Below, piece by piece: positions 29,100 to 39,103 of a stretch of DNA of 64,000 nt. How positions within the stretch are numbered: the stretch's first letter is position 1; each line of letters starts with the position of its first letter. The notes under the pieces are model-generated. The model was not told where the DNA came from. It ran no database searches and worked only from the letters and a program-made list of their open reading frames with translations. A program made the translations under genes and the position numbers. Origin of the DNA: Streptococcus sobrinus DSM 20742 = ATCC 33478 (GTDB lineage Bacteria; Bacillota; Bacilli; Lactobacillales; Streptococcaceae); contig NZ_JMLC01000002.1 in the NCBI RefSeq assembly GCF_000686605.1, positions 62,001 to 126,000 of the forward strand. Reading direction: 5' to 3'.

Positions 29100-29590
29100 G
29101 TTCAGTCTTTCTCAGCCTTGGCTCCAATATGGGAGACCGTCGGGCCAACTTAAAAGAGGCCCTAGAGCGATTGGACCAACTTCCACAGACACAGCTGCTC
29201 GCCGTCTCCTCTCTCTATCAGACCCCTGCCTGGGGCCTGACAGAGCAGGCGGATTTTCTAAATCTAGCCTGTCGGCTGGAAACGATACTAGCCCCTCTAG
29301 ACTTGTTGCGGGCCTGCCAGTCTATTGAAAATGATTTGGGGCGAGTGCAGCAGCAGCATTGGGGACCGCGAACTCTGGATATTGATATTCTGCTCTATGA
29401 TCAAAAAGTGCTGGACCAGCCTGACTTGACCCTACCCCATCCCTATATGAAGGAGCGGGCCTTTGTTCTGGTCCCGCTTTTGGAAATGGATAACAGTCTG
29501 GCCGACCCAGTCACAGACCTGCTCTATGCGGCTGACTTAGCTAAGTTGTCAACCCAGGGAATTGAAAAAATCTCAGGCCCTCTTAAGTAG
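29096..29590 (+). CDS. folK: 2-amino-4-hydroxy-6-hydroxymethyldihydropteridine diphosphokinase
   Basis: A 164-residue HPPK transferring diphosphate from ATP to 6-hydroxymethyl-dihydropterin. Motifs: LSLGSNMGDRRANL at the N-terminus, SSLYQTPAWG, and the signature GPRTLDIDILLYD. It starts within the end of folB and closes the folate gene group. Confidence 0.95.
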   Translation: MSSVFLSLGSNMGDRRANLKEALERLDQLPQTQLLAVSSLYQTPAWGLTEQADFLNLACRLETILAPLDLLRACQSIENDLGRVQQQHWGPRTLDIDILLYDQKVLDQPDLTLPHPYMKERAFVLVPLLEMDNSLADPVTDLLYAADLAKLSTQGIEKISGPLK

Positions 29591-29641
29591 ACTTAACTTT
29601 TGAATTTTGACGAGGAAGTTTAGCAAGGTTTAAAAAAAATC

Positions 29642-29801
29642 CTCTACTTGGTCTTTCGGTTGACTGATTCTTGGGCTGATAGACTGAGAGAATTTCTCTG
29701 TTTGGTCCTCGGATTGACCAATTCTTGGGTCGATAGATTCTGGAAATTCTCTGCTTGATGTTTGAGTCAAGTAATTCTTTGTCTGACACACTGGGAAATT
29801 T
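29642..29801. repeat. Three decayed tandem repeats of about 53 bp
   Basis: Units begin CTCT.. at 29642, 29696 and 29749 (54, 53 and 53 bases). Shared positions include TTGGTC / TTGATG, GATTCTTGGG / CAATTCTTGGG / TAATTCTTTG and GGAAATT near the end. They lie in the 457-base gap between folK and murB; the rest of the gap holds only the murB promoter and leader. Confidence 0.65.
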
Positions 29802-29921
29802 TCCACTGGCTACTTTGAGTGCCTTGGTAAATTCTCCAAAAGGTGTTTAAAACCTCCTGGCCCTCGAACGAGAATTGGGAATCTCTCTCAGGACCCTATC
29901 GCAAAAAGCCCTAGTTTTTGA

Positions 29922-29927
29922 TATAAT
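29922..29927 (+). promoter_or_regulatory. Extended -10 of murB and 5' leader hairpin
   Basis: TTGATATAAT with TATAAT at 29922-29927. Just after it TCGGT (29933-29937) pairs with ACCGA (29943-29947), followed by seven Ts; this could stop read-through from folK. The murB leader would be about 110 nt long. Confidence 0.55.
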
Positions 29928-30047
29928 AGTAGTCGGTTTTATACCGATTTTTTTAGGCTCTTAGCCTCTTGGCCCAAAGAGCGGCTGGAGATTAATTCCC
30001 TTTTAAGAGAAGGGAGTTCCAGTGAGTAAGAATGGAATTAGAAATTA

Positions 30048-30950
30048 ATGCTAGAAAAAATGAAAACGGCACTCGAAGGGATTGATATTCGTATCGATGA
30101 ACCCTTGCGTAAATATACTTATACCAAGGTTGGCGGACCGGCAGATTATCTGGCCTTTCCTCGCAACCGCTATGAACTGGCTCATATCGTCAAGTTCGCT
30201 AATGATAATGCGATTCCTTGGATGGTCCTCGGCAATGCCAGTAACCTAATTGTTCGTGAAGGTGGCATTCGTGGCTTTGTTATCATGTTTGACAAGCTGA
30301 GCACGGTCACGGTTGACGGTTATACCATCGAAGCAGAAGCAGGAGCTAATCTGATTGAAACGACCAAGATTGCTGAATTCCACAGCTTGACAGGCTTTGA
30401 ATTTGCGGCTGGGATTCCTGGTTCTATTGGCGGAGCTGTCTTTATGAATGCCGGTGCCTATGGTGGCGAAATTTCCCACATTCTGGTCTCAGCGACTGTT
30501 TTGACCAAGGAAGGGGACATCCATACCATAGAAGCCCGTGATATGGCCTTTGGTTATCGCCATTCTGCCATTCAGAGCACGGGCGAGGTGGTCATTTCCG
30601 CAAAATTCGCTCTCAGACCTGGTGTGCATTCGCAAATCAAGAATGAAATGGCCCGTCTCAATCACCTTCGTCAGCTCAAGCAGCCCCTAGAATACCCTTC
30701 CTGCGGGTCTGTCTTTAAGCGGCCTGTCGATCATTTTGCTGGCCAATTAATTATGGAAGCTGACCTGATGGGCTATCGTATCGGTGGTGTTGAAGTCAGC
30801 AAGAAACATGCTGGATTCATGGTCAATGTGGCTAATGGAACGGCCGATGACTACGAAAATCTGATTGCCCATGTCATTGATAGGGTCCAAGAGCATTCTG
30901 GTGTCCGCTTGGAACCAGAGGTTCGGATTATCGGGGGCTATAAGGCTTAA
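30048..30950 (+). CDS. murB: UDP-N-acetylenolpyruvoylglucosamine reductase
   Basis: A 300-residue FAD enzyme reducing the enolpyruvyl group to give UDP-MurNAc for peptidoglycan. FAD and active-site motifs: [62 protein letters not shown] and the C-terminal [10 protein letters not shown] with the catalytic glutamate. Length fits the type IIa enzymes of Gram-positives. Flanked on both sides by tandem-repeat-bearing intergenic DNA. Confidence 0.95.
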   Translation: MLEKMKTALEGIDIRIDEPLRKYTYTKVGGPADYLAFPRNRYELAHIVKFANDNAIPWMVLGNASNLIVREGGIRGFVIMFDKLSTVTVDGYTIEAEAGANLIETTKIAEFHSLTGFEFAAGIPGSIGGAVFMNAGAYGGEISHILVSATVLTKEGDIHTIEARDMAFGYRHSAIQSTGEVVISAKFALRPGVHSQIKNEMARLNHLRQLKQPLEYPSCGSVFKRPVDHFAGQLIMEADLMGYRIGGVEVSKKHAGFMVNVANGTADDYENLIAHVIDRVQEHSGVRLEPEVRIIGGYKA

Positions 30951-31047
30951 AGAAATGAGGTCTGTTTTGCTAGCCTGAGGTTGGGGCGAAGGATCCAAAC
31001 CTTGTACTTGTAATATCAAACAGCTTGATAACAGGAGCCTGATTTTT

Positions 31048-31189
31048 GATTTACTAGCTTGGCTCTGCAGAAAGGCGGAGGCTAGACAGATTCGTGATTT
31101 GCTGGCTTGCTCTGTGGAAGGCGGGGATTGTCTAGTTTTCTGCTTAACTAGATTGGCTCTGCAGAAAGTTGGAGACCGGCCTAGCTTCT
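31048..31189. repeat. Three decayed tandem repeats of about 48 bp
   Basis: Units at 31048-31095, 31096-31141 and 31142-31189. Each contains a version of CTAGCTTGGCTCTGCAGAAAG followed by a GGAG/GGGG stretch and CTAG. They occupy part of the 467-base gap between murB and potA. Confidence 0.65.
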
Positions 31190-31327
31190 GATTAAGTCTT
31201 GACAAAGCCCTGTATAGAGCAAAACTTATAATTTGACCAAATCTTGACTGACAATAGTCGCCTTTTGTATAGGAGGCGGCAGGGGCCGCTAGGGCCCATT
31301 AGTTCAGTCTCAAACTTGAAACTTAGG

Positions 31328-31386
31328 GAGTGCCGGGAAGTCAAGTCGAATCCTTGGATTTATGACTTCTTTCCCACTCTCTTTTT
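31328..31386 (+). terminator. Terminator-like hairpin in the potA leader
   Basis: AGTG and GAAGTCA of the left arm pair with TGACTTC and CACT of the right arm around a loop that itself contains AATC/GATT. TTTTT follows at 31382-31386. It stands about 30 bases before the potA start and may be an attenuator or the terminator of upstream transcription. Confidence 0.55.
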
Positions 31387-31417
31387 ATCTTCTTTCTTGA
31401 GTGGAGGAAATCAAGAA

Positions 31418-32572
31418 GTGACCAAACCTATTATTGCTTTTCACCATGTGACGAAAACCTTCGAGGACAGCGGGACCCAGGTTCTCAAGGACATCAATTT
31501 TGAATTGGAGCAGGGTAAGTTTTATACCCTGCTTGGGGCTTCGGGTTCTGGAAAGTCAACCATTCTCAACATCATTGCTGGTCTCTTGGATGCCAGCTCA
31601 GGTGATGTTTATCTGGATGGCAAGCGGATTAACGACATTCCCATCAACAAGCGGGATGTCCACACCGTTTTTCAGAACTACGCCCTTTTTCCCCACATGT
31701 CGGTCTTCGATAATGTGGCCTTTCCCCTAAAATTGAAAAAAGTCGCCAAGTCTGAGATTGAGCAGCGAGTTGGCCAGGCCCTGAAAATGGTTCGCCTAGA
31801 AGGTTATGGAAACCGCTCCATTCAAAAACTTTCCGGCGGTCAACGCCAGCGGGTAGCCATTGCCAGAGCTATCATCAACCAGCCCAAGGTAGTGCTTCTT
31901 GATGAGCCCTTGTCTGCCCTTGATTTGAAACTACGGACAGAAATGCAGTATGAGTTGCGGGAGCTCCAACAAAGGCTGGGTATCACCTTTGTCTTTGTTA
32001 CCCACGACCAGGAGGAAGCCCTGGCCATGTCCGACTGGATTTTTGTCATGAATGAGGGAGAGATTGTCCAATCCGGCACGCCCGTTGACATCTATGACGA
32101 GCCTATCAATCACTTTGTCGCTACCTTTATCGGCGAGTCCAACATCATCAATGGTAGGATGATTGAGGACTATTTGGTTGAGTTTAACGGCAGACGCTTT
32201 GAGGCGGTAGATGGTGGGATGCGACCCAATGAGGCGGTAGAAGTGGTCATTCGGCCCGAGGATCTGCAGCTTACCCTACCCGAGGAAGGCAAGCTAGTAG
32301 TGACGGTGGATACCCAATTGTTCCGAGGGGTCCACTACGAAATCATGGCTCATGATGAGCTGGGCAATGAGTGGCTGATTCATTCCACTCGCAAGGCCCT
32401 TGAAGGCGAAGTTATCGGTCTCAATTTCACGCCCGAAGATATTCATATCATGCGGCTCAATGAAACCGAGGAGGAATTTGATGCTCGGATTGAAGAGTAT
32501 GTTGAGACCGAGGAAGTTGAGGACGGTCTGATAAATGCCATTGAGGAGGAACGCCATGAAGACGACGACTAA
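31418..32572 (+). CDS. potA: Spermidine/putrescine ABC transporter ATP-binding protein
   Basis: A 384-residue ATPase of the polyamine importer. Walker [13 protein letters not shown], signature [14 protein letters not shown], Walker [13 protein letters not shown], then a C-terminal TOBE-like regulatory domain ending in an acidic tail. The GTG at 31418 with GGAGG at 31403-31407 is taken as start; the reading frame extends upstream to 31244 but through the leader hairpins. Overlaps potB by 17 bases. Confidence 0.95.
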   Translation: MTKPIIAFHHVTKTFEDSGTQVLKDINFELEQGKFYTLLGASGSGKSTILNIIAGLLDASSGDVYLDGKRINDIPINKRDVHTVFQNYALFPHMSVFDNVAFPLKLKKVAKSEIEQRVGQALKMVRLEGYGNRSIQKLSGGQRQRVAIARAIINQPKVVLLDEPLSALDLKLRTEMQYELRELQQRLGITFVFVTHDQEEALAMSDWIFVMNEGEIVQSGTPVDIYDEPINHFVATFIGESNIINGRMIEDYLVEFNGRRFEAVDGGMRPNEAVEVVIRPEDLQLTLPEEGKLVVTVDTQLFRGVHYEIMAHDELGNEWLIHSTRKALEGEVIGLNFTPEDIHIMRLNETEEEFDARIEEYVETEEVEDGLINAIEEERHEDDD

Positions 32573-33356
32573 ATTCTTTGCGGCTCCCTATTTTCTCTGG
32601 CTTTTGCTTTTTGTATTGGCTCCCCTGGCCCTGATTGTCTATCGTTCCTTTTTCAATCTAGAAGGACAGGTCAGTCTTGCCAACTACCAAACTTTTTTTA
32701 GCTCCTGGACCTATCTGCGGATGAGCTTCAATTCGGTTCTCTATGCGGGTATTATTACCTTGGTGACCTTTCTGATTAGCTATCCGACAGCCTTTATTCT
32801 AACCAAGCTTAAGCACAAGCAGCTCTGGCTCATGCTGGTGGTCCTGCCTACTTGGATTAACCTCCTGCTCAAGGCCTATGCCTTTATGGGGATTTTCGGT
32901 CAAAACGGCAGTATCAATCATTTCTTGACCTTTATCGGTATTGGTCCCAAGCAGCTGCTCTTTACCGACTTTTCCTTTATCTTTGTCGCTGCCTACATTG
33001 AGCTGCCCTTCATGATTTTGCCTATTTTTAATGCCCTTGATGACCTGGATGTCAATCTGACTAATGCCAGTCGTGATCTGGGGGCTAGTAATTGGCAGAC
33101 CTTTAGCCGAGTGATTTTCCCCCTTTCTCTGTCTGGCGTAAGGTCGGGTGTGCAGTCGGTCTTTATTCCCAGTCTCAGCCTCTTTATGTTGACGCGTTTG
33201 ATTGGGGGAAACCGTGTTATCACTCTAGGAACAGCTATTGAGCAACATTTCCTGACTACCCAGAATTGGGGCATGGGCTCAACCATCGGTGTCGTCTTAA
33301 TTCTGGCTATGCTGGCTATTATGGCCATCACCAAGGAAAGGAGGAAGGACCTATGA
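32556..33356 (+). CDS. potB: Spermidine/putrescine ABC transporter permease
   Basis: A 266-residue inner permease with six membrane helices and the EAA-like loop ([20 protein letters not shown]). ATG 32556 has GAGGAGGA at 32543-32550 and lies inside the potA end. The stop overlaps the potC ATG. Confidence 0.95.
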   Translation: MKTTTKFFAAPYFLWLLLFVLAPLALIVYRSFFNLEGQVSLANYQTFFSSWTYLRMSFNSVLYAGIITLVTFLISYPTAFILTKLKHKQLWLMLVVLPTWINLLLKAYAFMGIFGQNGSINHFLTFIGIGPKQLLFTDFSFIFVAAYIELPFMILPIFNALDDLDVNLTNASRDLGASNWQTFSRVIFPLSLSGVRSGVQSVFIPSLSLFMLTRLIGGNRVITLGTAIEQHFLTTQNWGMGSTIGVVLILAMLAIMAITKERRKDL

Positions 33357-34129
33357 AAAAACTATCTAGGCTCTATTTAGGACTGGTCTTTGCCCTCCTC
33401 TATCTGCCGATTTTTTACCTCATCTTTTATTCCTTCAATCGGGGCGGTGATATGAATGGCTTTACCGGTCTTACTTGGGAACACTATGGCCAGGTCATCT
33501 CTGATAGCCGTCTGATTTTGATTCTGGTTCAAACCTTCTTTTTGGCCTTTCTGAGTGCCCTCCTGGCAACAATTATTGGCACCTTTGGAGCTATCTTTAT
33601 TGACCAGGCCAGAAGTAAGAGGCAAAATACTCTGCTCTCTCTCAATAATATTCTCATGGTATCGCCTGATGTCATGATGGGAGCTAGCTTTTTGATTCTC
33701 TTTACGGTGCTGGGCTTTCGCCTAGGTTTTAGCTCAGTTTTGCTCAGCCATATCGCCTTTTCCATTCCCATCGTGGTTCTCATGGTCCTGCCCCGGCTCA
33801 AGGAGATGAATCAAGATATGATTCATGCTGCCTACGATTTGGGGGCCAGTTACTGGCAGATGCTAAAGGAAGTTATGTTGCCCTACTTGACGCCCAGTAT
33901 CATCGCTGGCTACTTTATGGCCTTTACCTATTCGCTAGATGACTTTGCCGTGACCTTCTTCGTGACCGGAAATGGTTTTTCGACCCTCTCGGTGGAAATC
34001 TATTCCCGCGCCAGACGGGGAATTTCCCTAGAAATCAATGCTCTGTCCACCATCATCTTTATCTTCTCAATTCTCCTGGTAATCGGCTATTATTTTATCA
34101 GCAAGGAAGAAGGTGATCAGCATGCGTAA
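33353..34129 (+). CDS. potC: Spermidine/putrescine ABC transporter permease
   Basis: A 258-residue permease with six membrane helices and the EAA-like loop AAYDLGASYWQMLKEVMLP. ATG 33353 overlaps the potB stop (ATGA). It overlaps the potD start by eight bases. Pairs with PotB in the membrane. Confidence 0.95.
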   Translation: MKKLSRLYLGLVFALLYLPIFYLIFYSFNRGGDMNGFTGLTWEHYGQVISDSRLILILVQTFFLAFLSALLATIIGTFGAIFIDQARSKRQNTLLSLNNILMVSPDVMMGASFLILFTVLGFRLGFSSVLLSHIAFSIPIVVLMVLPRLKEMNQDMIHAAYDLGASYWQMLKEVMLPYLTPSIIAGYFMAFTYSLDDFAVTFFVTGNGFSTLSVEIYSRARRGISLEINALSTIIFIFSILLVIGYYFISKEEGDQHA

Positions 34130-35195
34130 ACTGAATTCCTTTCTTTTAGGCCTTGTCCTGATTATCGTTAGCCTAGCCGTGCTCTTGCTGGCCATGGAAA
34201 AGAAAAATAGCAGTAGTAGCAAGGCCAATAGCCTGGTCGTCTATAACTGGGGAGACTATATTGACTCGAGCCTCATCAATAAGTTCCAAAAGGAAACTGG
34301 TATCTCTGTTCAGTATGAAACCTTTGATTCCAATGAGGCCATGTACACCAAGATTGAGCAGGGTGGCACCCGCTACGACATTGCCATTCCCAGCGACTAT
34401 ATGATTGATAAGATGCGTCGCGAGGACCTCCTGGTTAAACTGGATAAATCCCAGATTAAGGGGCTGGATAACCTTGGCAGCCAGTTTATGGGAAAGTCTT
34501 TTGACCCTAAGAATGACTACTCTATCCCCTATTTCTGGGGGACGGTCGGTATCGTCTATAATGACACTATGATCAAAAATCCGCCCCAGCACTGGACTGA
34601 CCTCTGGAATTCTGATTATAAGGATTCCATCATGCTGGTTGATGGTGCTAGAGAGGTCATGGGACTGGGCCTCAATTCTCTGGGCTACAGCCTCAATAGC
34701 AAGAATATGAGCCAGCTGGAGCAGGCTTCTGACAAATTGAGTCAGCTAACGCCCAATATCAAGGCCATTGTTGGTGACGAGATGAAGGGCTATTTAAAAA
34801 ACAGCGATGCCGCTCTGGGAGTCACCTTCTCAGGTGAGGCTAGGGATATGCTGGATGCCAATCCTCATCTTCACTATGTCCTGCCCAGCGAGGGTTCCAA
34901 TCTCTGGTTTGATAATATCGTCATTCCTAAGACCGTCAAAAATAAAAAAGCGGCCTATGCCTTTATCAACTTTATGCTGGAGCCTAAGAACGCTGCCCAG
35001 AATGCCGAATATATCGGCTATGCCACACCCAATAAGACAGCCCAGAAGCTCCTGCCCAAGGAAATCACCTCCGATAAGGCTTTTTATCCTTCCGATCAGG
35101 TCATCAGCCATCTGGAGGTCTATAATAATCTGGGAGCCAAATGGCTGGGCACCTACAATGACCTCTACCTGCAATTCAAAATGTATCGCCACTAA
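34122..35195 (+). CDS. potD: Spermidine/putrescine-binding protein
   Basis: A 357-residue periplasmic-type binding protein held by an N-terminal hydrophobic segment (residues 5-24) without a lipobox cysteine. The mature part starts SLVVYNWGDYIDSSLINKF, the PotD hallmark, and contains PYFWGTVGIVYND and WFDNIVIPKTVKN. ATG 34122 with AGAAGG at 34107-34112. Last gene of potABCD. Confidence 0.95.
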   Translation: MRKLNSFLLGLVLIIVSLAVLLLAMEKKNSSSSKANSLVVYNWGDYIDSSLINKFQKETGISVQYETFDSNEAMYTKIEQGGTRYDIAIPSDYMIDKMRREDLLVKLDKSQIKGLDNLGSQFMGKSFDPKNDYSIPYFWGTVGIVYNDTMIKNPPQHWTDLWNSDYKDSIMLVDGAREVMGLGLNSLGYSLNSKNMSQLEQASDKLSQLTPNIKAIVGDEMKGYLKNSDAALGVTFSGEARDMLDANPHLHYVLPSEGSNLWFDNIVIPKTVKNKKAAYAFINFMLEPKNAAQNAEYIGYATPNKTAQKLLPKEITSDKAFYPSDQVISHLEVYNNLGAKWLGTYNDLYLQFKMYRH

Positions 35196-35228
35196 GGTGA
35201 CTAACAAATTCATAACAAGTCTGGAAAC

Positions 35229-35248
35229 GCCAGTTTCTGGGCTTTTTT
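35229..35248 (+). terminator. Terminator after potD
   Basis: GCCAG (35229-35233) pairs with CTGGGC (35237-35242) around TTT, with six Ts after it. Short but plausible. Confidence 0.55.
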
Positions 35249-35326
35249 GAGCGGTCAACAAATAGCCTGTTTAGAAGGTGAAGTATTGTTAGACTAGCAG
35301 CTTGCTAAATTTCTCTGAAAGTTGTA

Positions 35327-35340
35327 AACTATATATAGTT
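35327..35340 (+). promoter_or_regulatory. Palindrome before the Y-family polymerase gene
   Basis: AACTATATATAGTT is a perfect 14-bp palindrome 31 bases ahead of the polymerase ATG, placed where a LexA- or HdiR-like repressor could act. The binding protein is not known. Confidence 0.5.
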
Positions 35341-35371
35341 AATAAACTAACTTATAGAATTGGAGGTCTGT

Positions 35372-36787
35372 ATGGGTTATTTTGATTATAGTTGCGAGCC
35401 TAGGTCGGATATCGCCTTTGTTGATATGAAATCTTTTTACGCCAGTGTCGAATGTGTTGACCATGGGCTAGATCCGCTCAAAGCCTCCTTGTGTGTCATG
35501 AGTCGTGCAGACCACACTAGCGGTCTGATTTTAGCTTCCTCTCCTACCTTTAAAAAAGTGTTTGGCAAGAGCAACGTCAGTCGTGCCTACGATTTACCTT
35601 TCGATGTTAAGACCAGAAAGTTCTCCTACCACAAGGCTAAAAAGCAAGGCTTACCGATAACGCCAGACTTTGTCAATTACATTGAATCTTGGGCTGCAGC
35701 CACTTATATTGTTCCTCCTAGGATGGAGCTCTATATCGAGAAAAATTTGGAGATTCAGCATATCTTTCAGAACTACGCCAGTATCGAGGATATCCTCCCC
35801 TATTCGATTGATGAGGGCTTTCTTGATTTGACCGGCTCACTCAATTATTTTATTCCCGACAAAAGTTTAAGCAAGCAGGAGAAGTTGGACCAGATCTCTG
35901 CCATGATTCAGAGGGAAATTTTCCATAAGACGGGAATCTATTCCACGGTTGGTATGTCCAATGCCAATCCCTTGTTGGCCAAACTGGCCTTAGACAATGA
36001 GGCTAAGTATGCTGCTAATATGCGGGCTAATTGGTCTTATGGAGATGTAGAAAGTAAGGTCTGGTCCATTCCCAAACTGACCGATTTCTGGGGCATCGGC
36101 CGAAGGATGGCAAAGCGGCTGAATAAGTTAGGGATTCAGTCTATCAAGCAGTTAGCTAATAGCAATCCTGATTTGCTTAAGAGGGAATTGGGTGTTTCTG
36201 GAGTTGATTTATTTTTCCACGCTAACGGTATTGACGAGAGCAATGTCCATCAGCCTTACCGTCCCAAGGAAAGAAGTCTGGGAAATTCGCAAATCTTACC
36301 TAGGGATTATCAGAAACAGGAGGAAATTGAGCTAGTGTTGACGGAAATGGCCGAACAGGTCGCTATTCGCCTGAGGCGAGCCAGAAAAAAGACGACTCTG
36401 GTTGCCATTCATCTGGGTTATGCCAAGACAGGCTATGGTCATCGTCTTCAAGCTCAAAAGACTATTGAGCCTAGCAGTAGCACCAAGGACCTGCAAGCCC
36501 ACGTTTTAAACCTCTTCCGTCAGAAATACTCGGGTGGAGCGATAAGGAGTATTGCCGTTTCCTACGGTCACTTGATTGCTGACGGCGTCCAGATTATTTC
36601 CCTTTTTGATGATTCCAGTCAGCTAGAAAAAGAAGAAAAGCTTGAAATAGCTATTGATGCCATTCGGAATCGTTTTGGCTTCACGACCTTGCAACGGGCC
36701 AATGCCTTGAGCCCTGCCTCACGTGCTTTAGCCCGCAGCAAACTCATCGGCGGCCACTCGGCGGGCGGATTGGACGGTCTCCAATGA
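35372..36787 (+). CDS. Y-family DNA polymerase (UmuC/UvrX type)
   Basis: A 471-residue translesion polymerase. Catalytic acidic residues are seen in FVDMKSFYASVE (Asp18) and YSIDEGFLDLTG (Asp147-Glu148). The thumb/helix-hairpin region has WGIGRRMAKRLNKLGI, and the little-finger domain follows. Length matches the UvrX/UmuC-like proteins of Firmicutes plasmids and chromosomes. ATG 35372 with GGAGG at 35362-35366. The YolD-like gene overlaps its stop, as often seen for this pair. SOS-type induction is inferred. Confidence 0.9.
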   Translation: MGYFDYSCEPRSDIAFVDMKSFYASVECVDHGLDPLKASLCVMSRADHTSGLILASSPTFKKVFGKSNVSRAYDLPFDVKTRKFSYHKAKKQGLPITPDFVNYIESWAAATYIVPPRMELYIEKNLEIQHIFQNYASIEDILPYSIDEGFLDLTGSLNYFIPDKSLSKQEKLDQISAMIQREIFHKTGIYSTVGMSNANPLLAKLALDNEAKYAANMRANWSYGDVESKVWSIPKLTDFWGIGRRMAKRLNKLGIQSIKQLANSNPDLLKRELGVSGVDLFFHANGIDESNVHQPYRPKERSLGNSQILPRDYQKQEEIELVLTEMAEQVAIRLRRARKKTTLVAIHLGYAKTGYGHRLQAQKTIEPSSSTKDLQAHVLNLFRQKYSGGAIRSIAVSYGHLIADGVQIISLFDDSSQLEKEEKLEIAIDAIRNRFGFTTLQRANALSPASRALARSKLIGGHSAGGLDGLQ

Positions 36788-37170
36788 TTGACCGCTCTTA
36801 TTTGCCCTTTAAATCCGCCAGGGAGCACCAGGACCGTGGCATGGAGAAGTGGTTGGGCTTTTACCTATCTGAGCACACCAGTAGTCTCAATCAAGACCGC
36901 CAGCGAGAAGACCTGATATCTGACCTAAGTCAAGAAGAAAAATTCTTCCTCCTAGGTCAATTATACAGCAATGGGGCTCCAGTCAAGGTGACTACCAAAT
37001 TCGGCCAAACCAAGCAAAGCTTTCAAGGAGTAGTAGAGGAATTGACCCCCATGACAGCCAGTCTCAAAACAGTAGACGGCTATCGCTTGATAGAAATTGA
37101 GGAGATACTGGAATTGGCTTTGGCGGATGAAGGAGTAACACCAAAATCGTTGGATTCGATAGACTTATAA
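36784..37170 (+). CDS. YolD-like family protein
   Basis: A 128-residue YolD-like protein. The N-terminus IDRSYLPFKSAREHQDRGMEKW resembles the family, which is regularly coupled to UvrX-type polymerases; the second half reads as a small beta-rich domain (VKVTTKFGQTKQSFQGVVEEL). The ATG overlaps the polymerase stop. The 230 bases to convergent guaA contain a hairpin (AGACA/TGTCT at about 37307-37336) and no ORF. Confidence 0.8.
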   Translation: MIDRSYLPFKSAREHQDRGMEKWLGFYLSEHTSSLNQDRQREDLISDLSQEEKFFLLGQLYSNGAPVKVTTKFGQTKQSFQGVVEELTPMTASLKTVDGYRLIEIEEILELALADEGVTPKSLDSIDL

Positions 37171-37400
37171 AAAACTAACAGAGGTCCAATCCAGACATTT
37201 ATCAGTGAGGAAGAGAACTTTTCTGTGGGCTAGAGTGTAGAGTGAAAGGGGTTCTTTTCCCTTTAGAACAGAGCGAAAATCCACAACTCATTAGACGTTA
37301 AAAAAGACAAGCCGTATTTTTTTAGCCTGTCTGTAATTTGGATAGTCTCTTAGGACTAGGACTCTTGGGTTAAAAAATAGGCCCTTAAGCCCATTTTTAT

Positions 37401-38954
37401 CTATTCCCACTCGACAGTTGCAGGTGGTTTGCTGGTAATATCGTAGACGATGCGGTTGACGTGGTCAACTTCATTGACGATACGGGTTGAAATTTTCTTG
37501 AGGACATCCCAAGGAAGTTGGGCAAAGTCAGCGGTCATTCCGTCGATAGAAGTAATTGCCCGGATGGCGATGGTGTAGTCGTAGGTCCGACCATCGCCCA
37601 TGACACCAACAGAGCGAACGCCTGTATTGACGGTGAAGTATTGCCAAACATCCCGTTGAAGGCCAGCCTTGGCGATTTCTTCACGCAGGATAGCATCGGA
37701 TTCGCGGACAGTTTCCAGTTTTTCAGCTGTGATGTCACCCATAACACGGATAGCTAGACCTGGTCCTGGGAAGGGTTGCCGCCAAACAACTTCGTCAGGC
37801 ATGCCTAGAGCAGTCCCCAGAGAGCGAACCTCATCTTTGAAGAGGGTATTGAGGGGTTCAATCAATTGAAACTGCATGTCTTCTGGCAGACCACCGACAT
37901 TGTGGTGGGACTTGATAGTTTGGGCGGTTTCAGTACCGGATTCGATTATATCGGTATAGAGGGTTCCCTGAGCTAGGAAATCAACACCCTTGAGCTTACT
38001 GGCCTCATCATCGAAGACATAAACAAACTCATTGCCAATAATTTTCCGCTTTTTCTCAGGATCATCAACACCTGCTAGAAGATTGAGGAAACGCTCCGAT
38101 GAATCAACACGGATGATATTGAGTCCGAACTTGCCCCCAAGCATATTCATAACCTGGTCACCTTCATTTTTGCGAAGCAAACCATGGTCAACGAAGATAC
38201 AGGTCAATTGGTCACCGATAGCCTTTTGCAGGAGCACACCGACAACTGATGAATCAACCCCACCTGACAGTCCTAGGAGGACCTTACGGTCACCAACGGT
38301 TTGGCGGATTTTAGCAATTTCCATCTCAATGAAATTATCCATGGACCAGTCACCTTTGGCTCCACAGATATTTAAAGCGAAGTTCCGTAAAATATCATTG
38401 CCATAGACCGAATGGCGAACCTCTGGGTGAAACTGAATCCCGTAAATCTTGCGATCGCTGTTTTCGATAGCAGCATAAGGACAGTCAGCAGAGTCACCAA
38501 CCAGATGGAAACCTTGAGGAATCTCAGTCACCGCATCACCATGGCTCATGAGAACGACTTGTTCTTCGGGCGTATCAGCAAATAAATCTGATTCCTGACG
38601 AAGGTGGAGGGTAGATTGACCATATTCGCTGTTTCCAGTTTGACCAGCAGGTAGAACTTTACCACCTAAACGGGCGGTCAGTAGTTGCATGCCGTAGCAA
38701 ATTCCTAGTATTGGAATACCAAGATTGAAGATTTCTTCATCAATACCAAATGAATTCTCTGCATAGACAGAGTTGGGACCACCAGAAAGGACAATTCCAA
38801 TCGGATTGATTTCCTTGACCTCTTGAGCTGTAATTTTATGACTTTTAAGTTCGGAGAAAACACCAATTTCACGAATACGGCGGGCAATCAGCTGATTGTA
38901 TTGACTGCCGTAGTCCAATACGATGATTCTCTCAAGATTGTTAAATTCAGTCAT
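37401..38954 (-). CDS. guaA: GMP synthase (glutamine-hydrolysing)
   Basis: A 517-residue two-domain enzyme converting XMP to GMP. The N-terminal class I glutamine amidotransferase has the nucleophile in GICYGMQLL (Cys86) and the His-Glu pair in [11 protein letters not shown]. The ATP pyrophosphatase domain carries the P-loop [10 protein letters not shown], and the C-terminal dimerisation domain ends PPATVEWE. The ATG at 38954 follows a GGAAAGGA ribosome binding site. A small palindrome, TGTCGG/CCGACA (38974-38989), lies in the leader. Confidence 0.95.
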   Translation of the reverse strand: MTEFNNLERIIVLDYGSQYNQLIARRIREIGVFSELKSHKITAQEVKEINPIGIVLSGGPNSVYAENSFGIDEEIFNLGIPILGICYGMQLLTARLGGKVLPAGQTGNSEYGQSTLHLRQESDLFADTPEEQVVLMSHGDAVTEIPQGFHLVGDSADCPYAAIENSDRKIYGIQFHPEVRHSVYGNDILRNFALNICGAKGDWSMDNFIEMEIAKIRQTVGDRKVLLGLSGGVDSSVVGVLLQKAIGDQLTCIFVDHGLLRKNEGDQVMNMLGGKFGLNIIRVDSSERFLNLLAGVDDPEKKRKIIGNEFVYVFDDEASKLKGVDFLAQGTLYTDIIESGTETAQTIKSHHNVGGLPEDMQFQLIEPLNTLFKDEVRSLGTALGMPDEVVWRQPFPGPGLAIRVMGDITAEKLETVRESDAILREEIAKAGLQRDVWQYFTVNTGVRSVGVMGDGRTYDYTIAIRAITSIDGMTADFAQLPWDVLKKISTRIVNEVDHVNRIVYDITSKPPATVEWE

Positions 38955-38973
38955 CAATAATCCTTTCCAATTT

Positions 38974-38989
38974 TGTCGGTTTTCCGACA
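38974..38989 (-). promoter_or_regulatory. Palindrome in the guaA leader
   Basis: TGTCGG, TTTT, CCGACA: six-base arms with a four-base spacer, 20 bases upstream of the guaA ATG. It could be an mRNA hairpin close to the ribosome binding site or a protein site. No ligand is assigned. Confidence 0.45.
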
Positions 38990-39090
38990 GATTATTAAAA
39001 CCATTGTAACACACTTTAAGGGCTTGTGCACTGGAAATCGAGAATGAAAATTCCTGAAAGCAAGCCCTATTCTAGTGGGTTAATCTATGT

Positions 39091-39096
39091 TATAAT
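39091..39096 (+). promoter_or_regulatory. -10 box implying a leaderless mRNA
   Basis: TGTTATAAT (TATAAT at 39091-39096) ends seven bases before the ATG at 39104, so transcription would begin at or next to the start codon. No Shine-Dalgarno sequence is present. Confidence 0.65.
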
Positions 39097-39103
39097 ATGA
39101 CTT

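Noticed and set aside
29583-29789. A 68-codon minus-strand ORF
   Set aside because: It lies across the decayed tandem repeats and starts without a ribosome binding site; the 18-residue periodicity simply reflects the DNA repeat.
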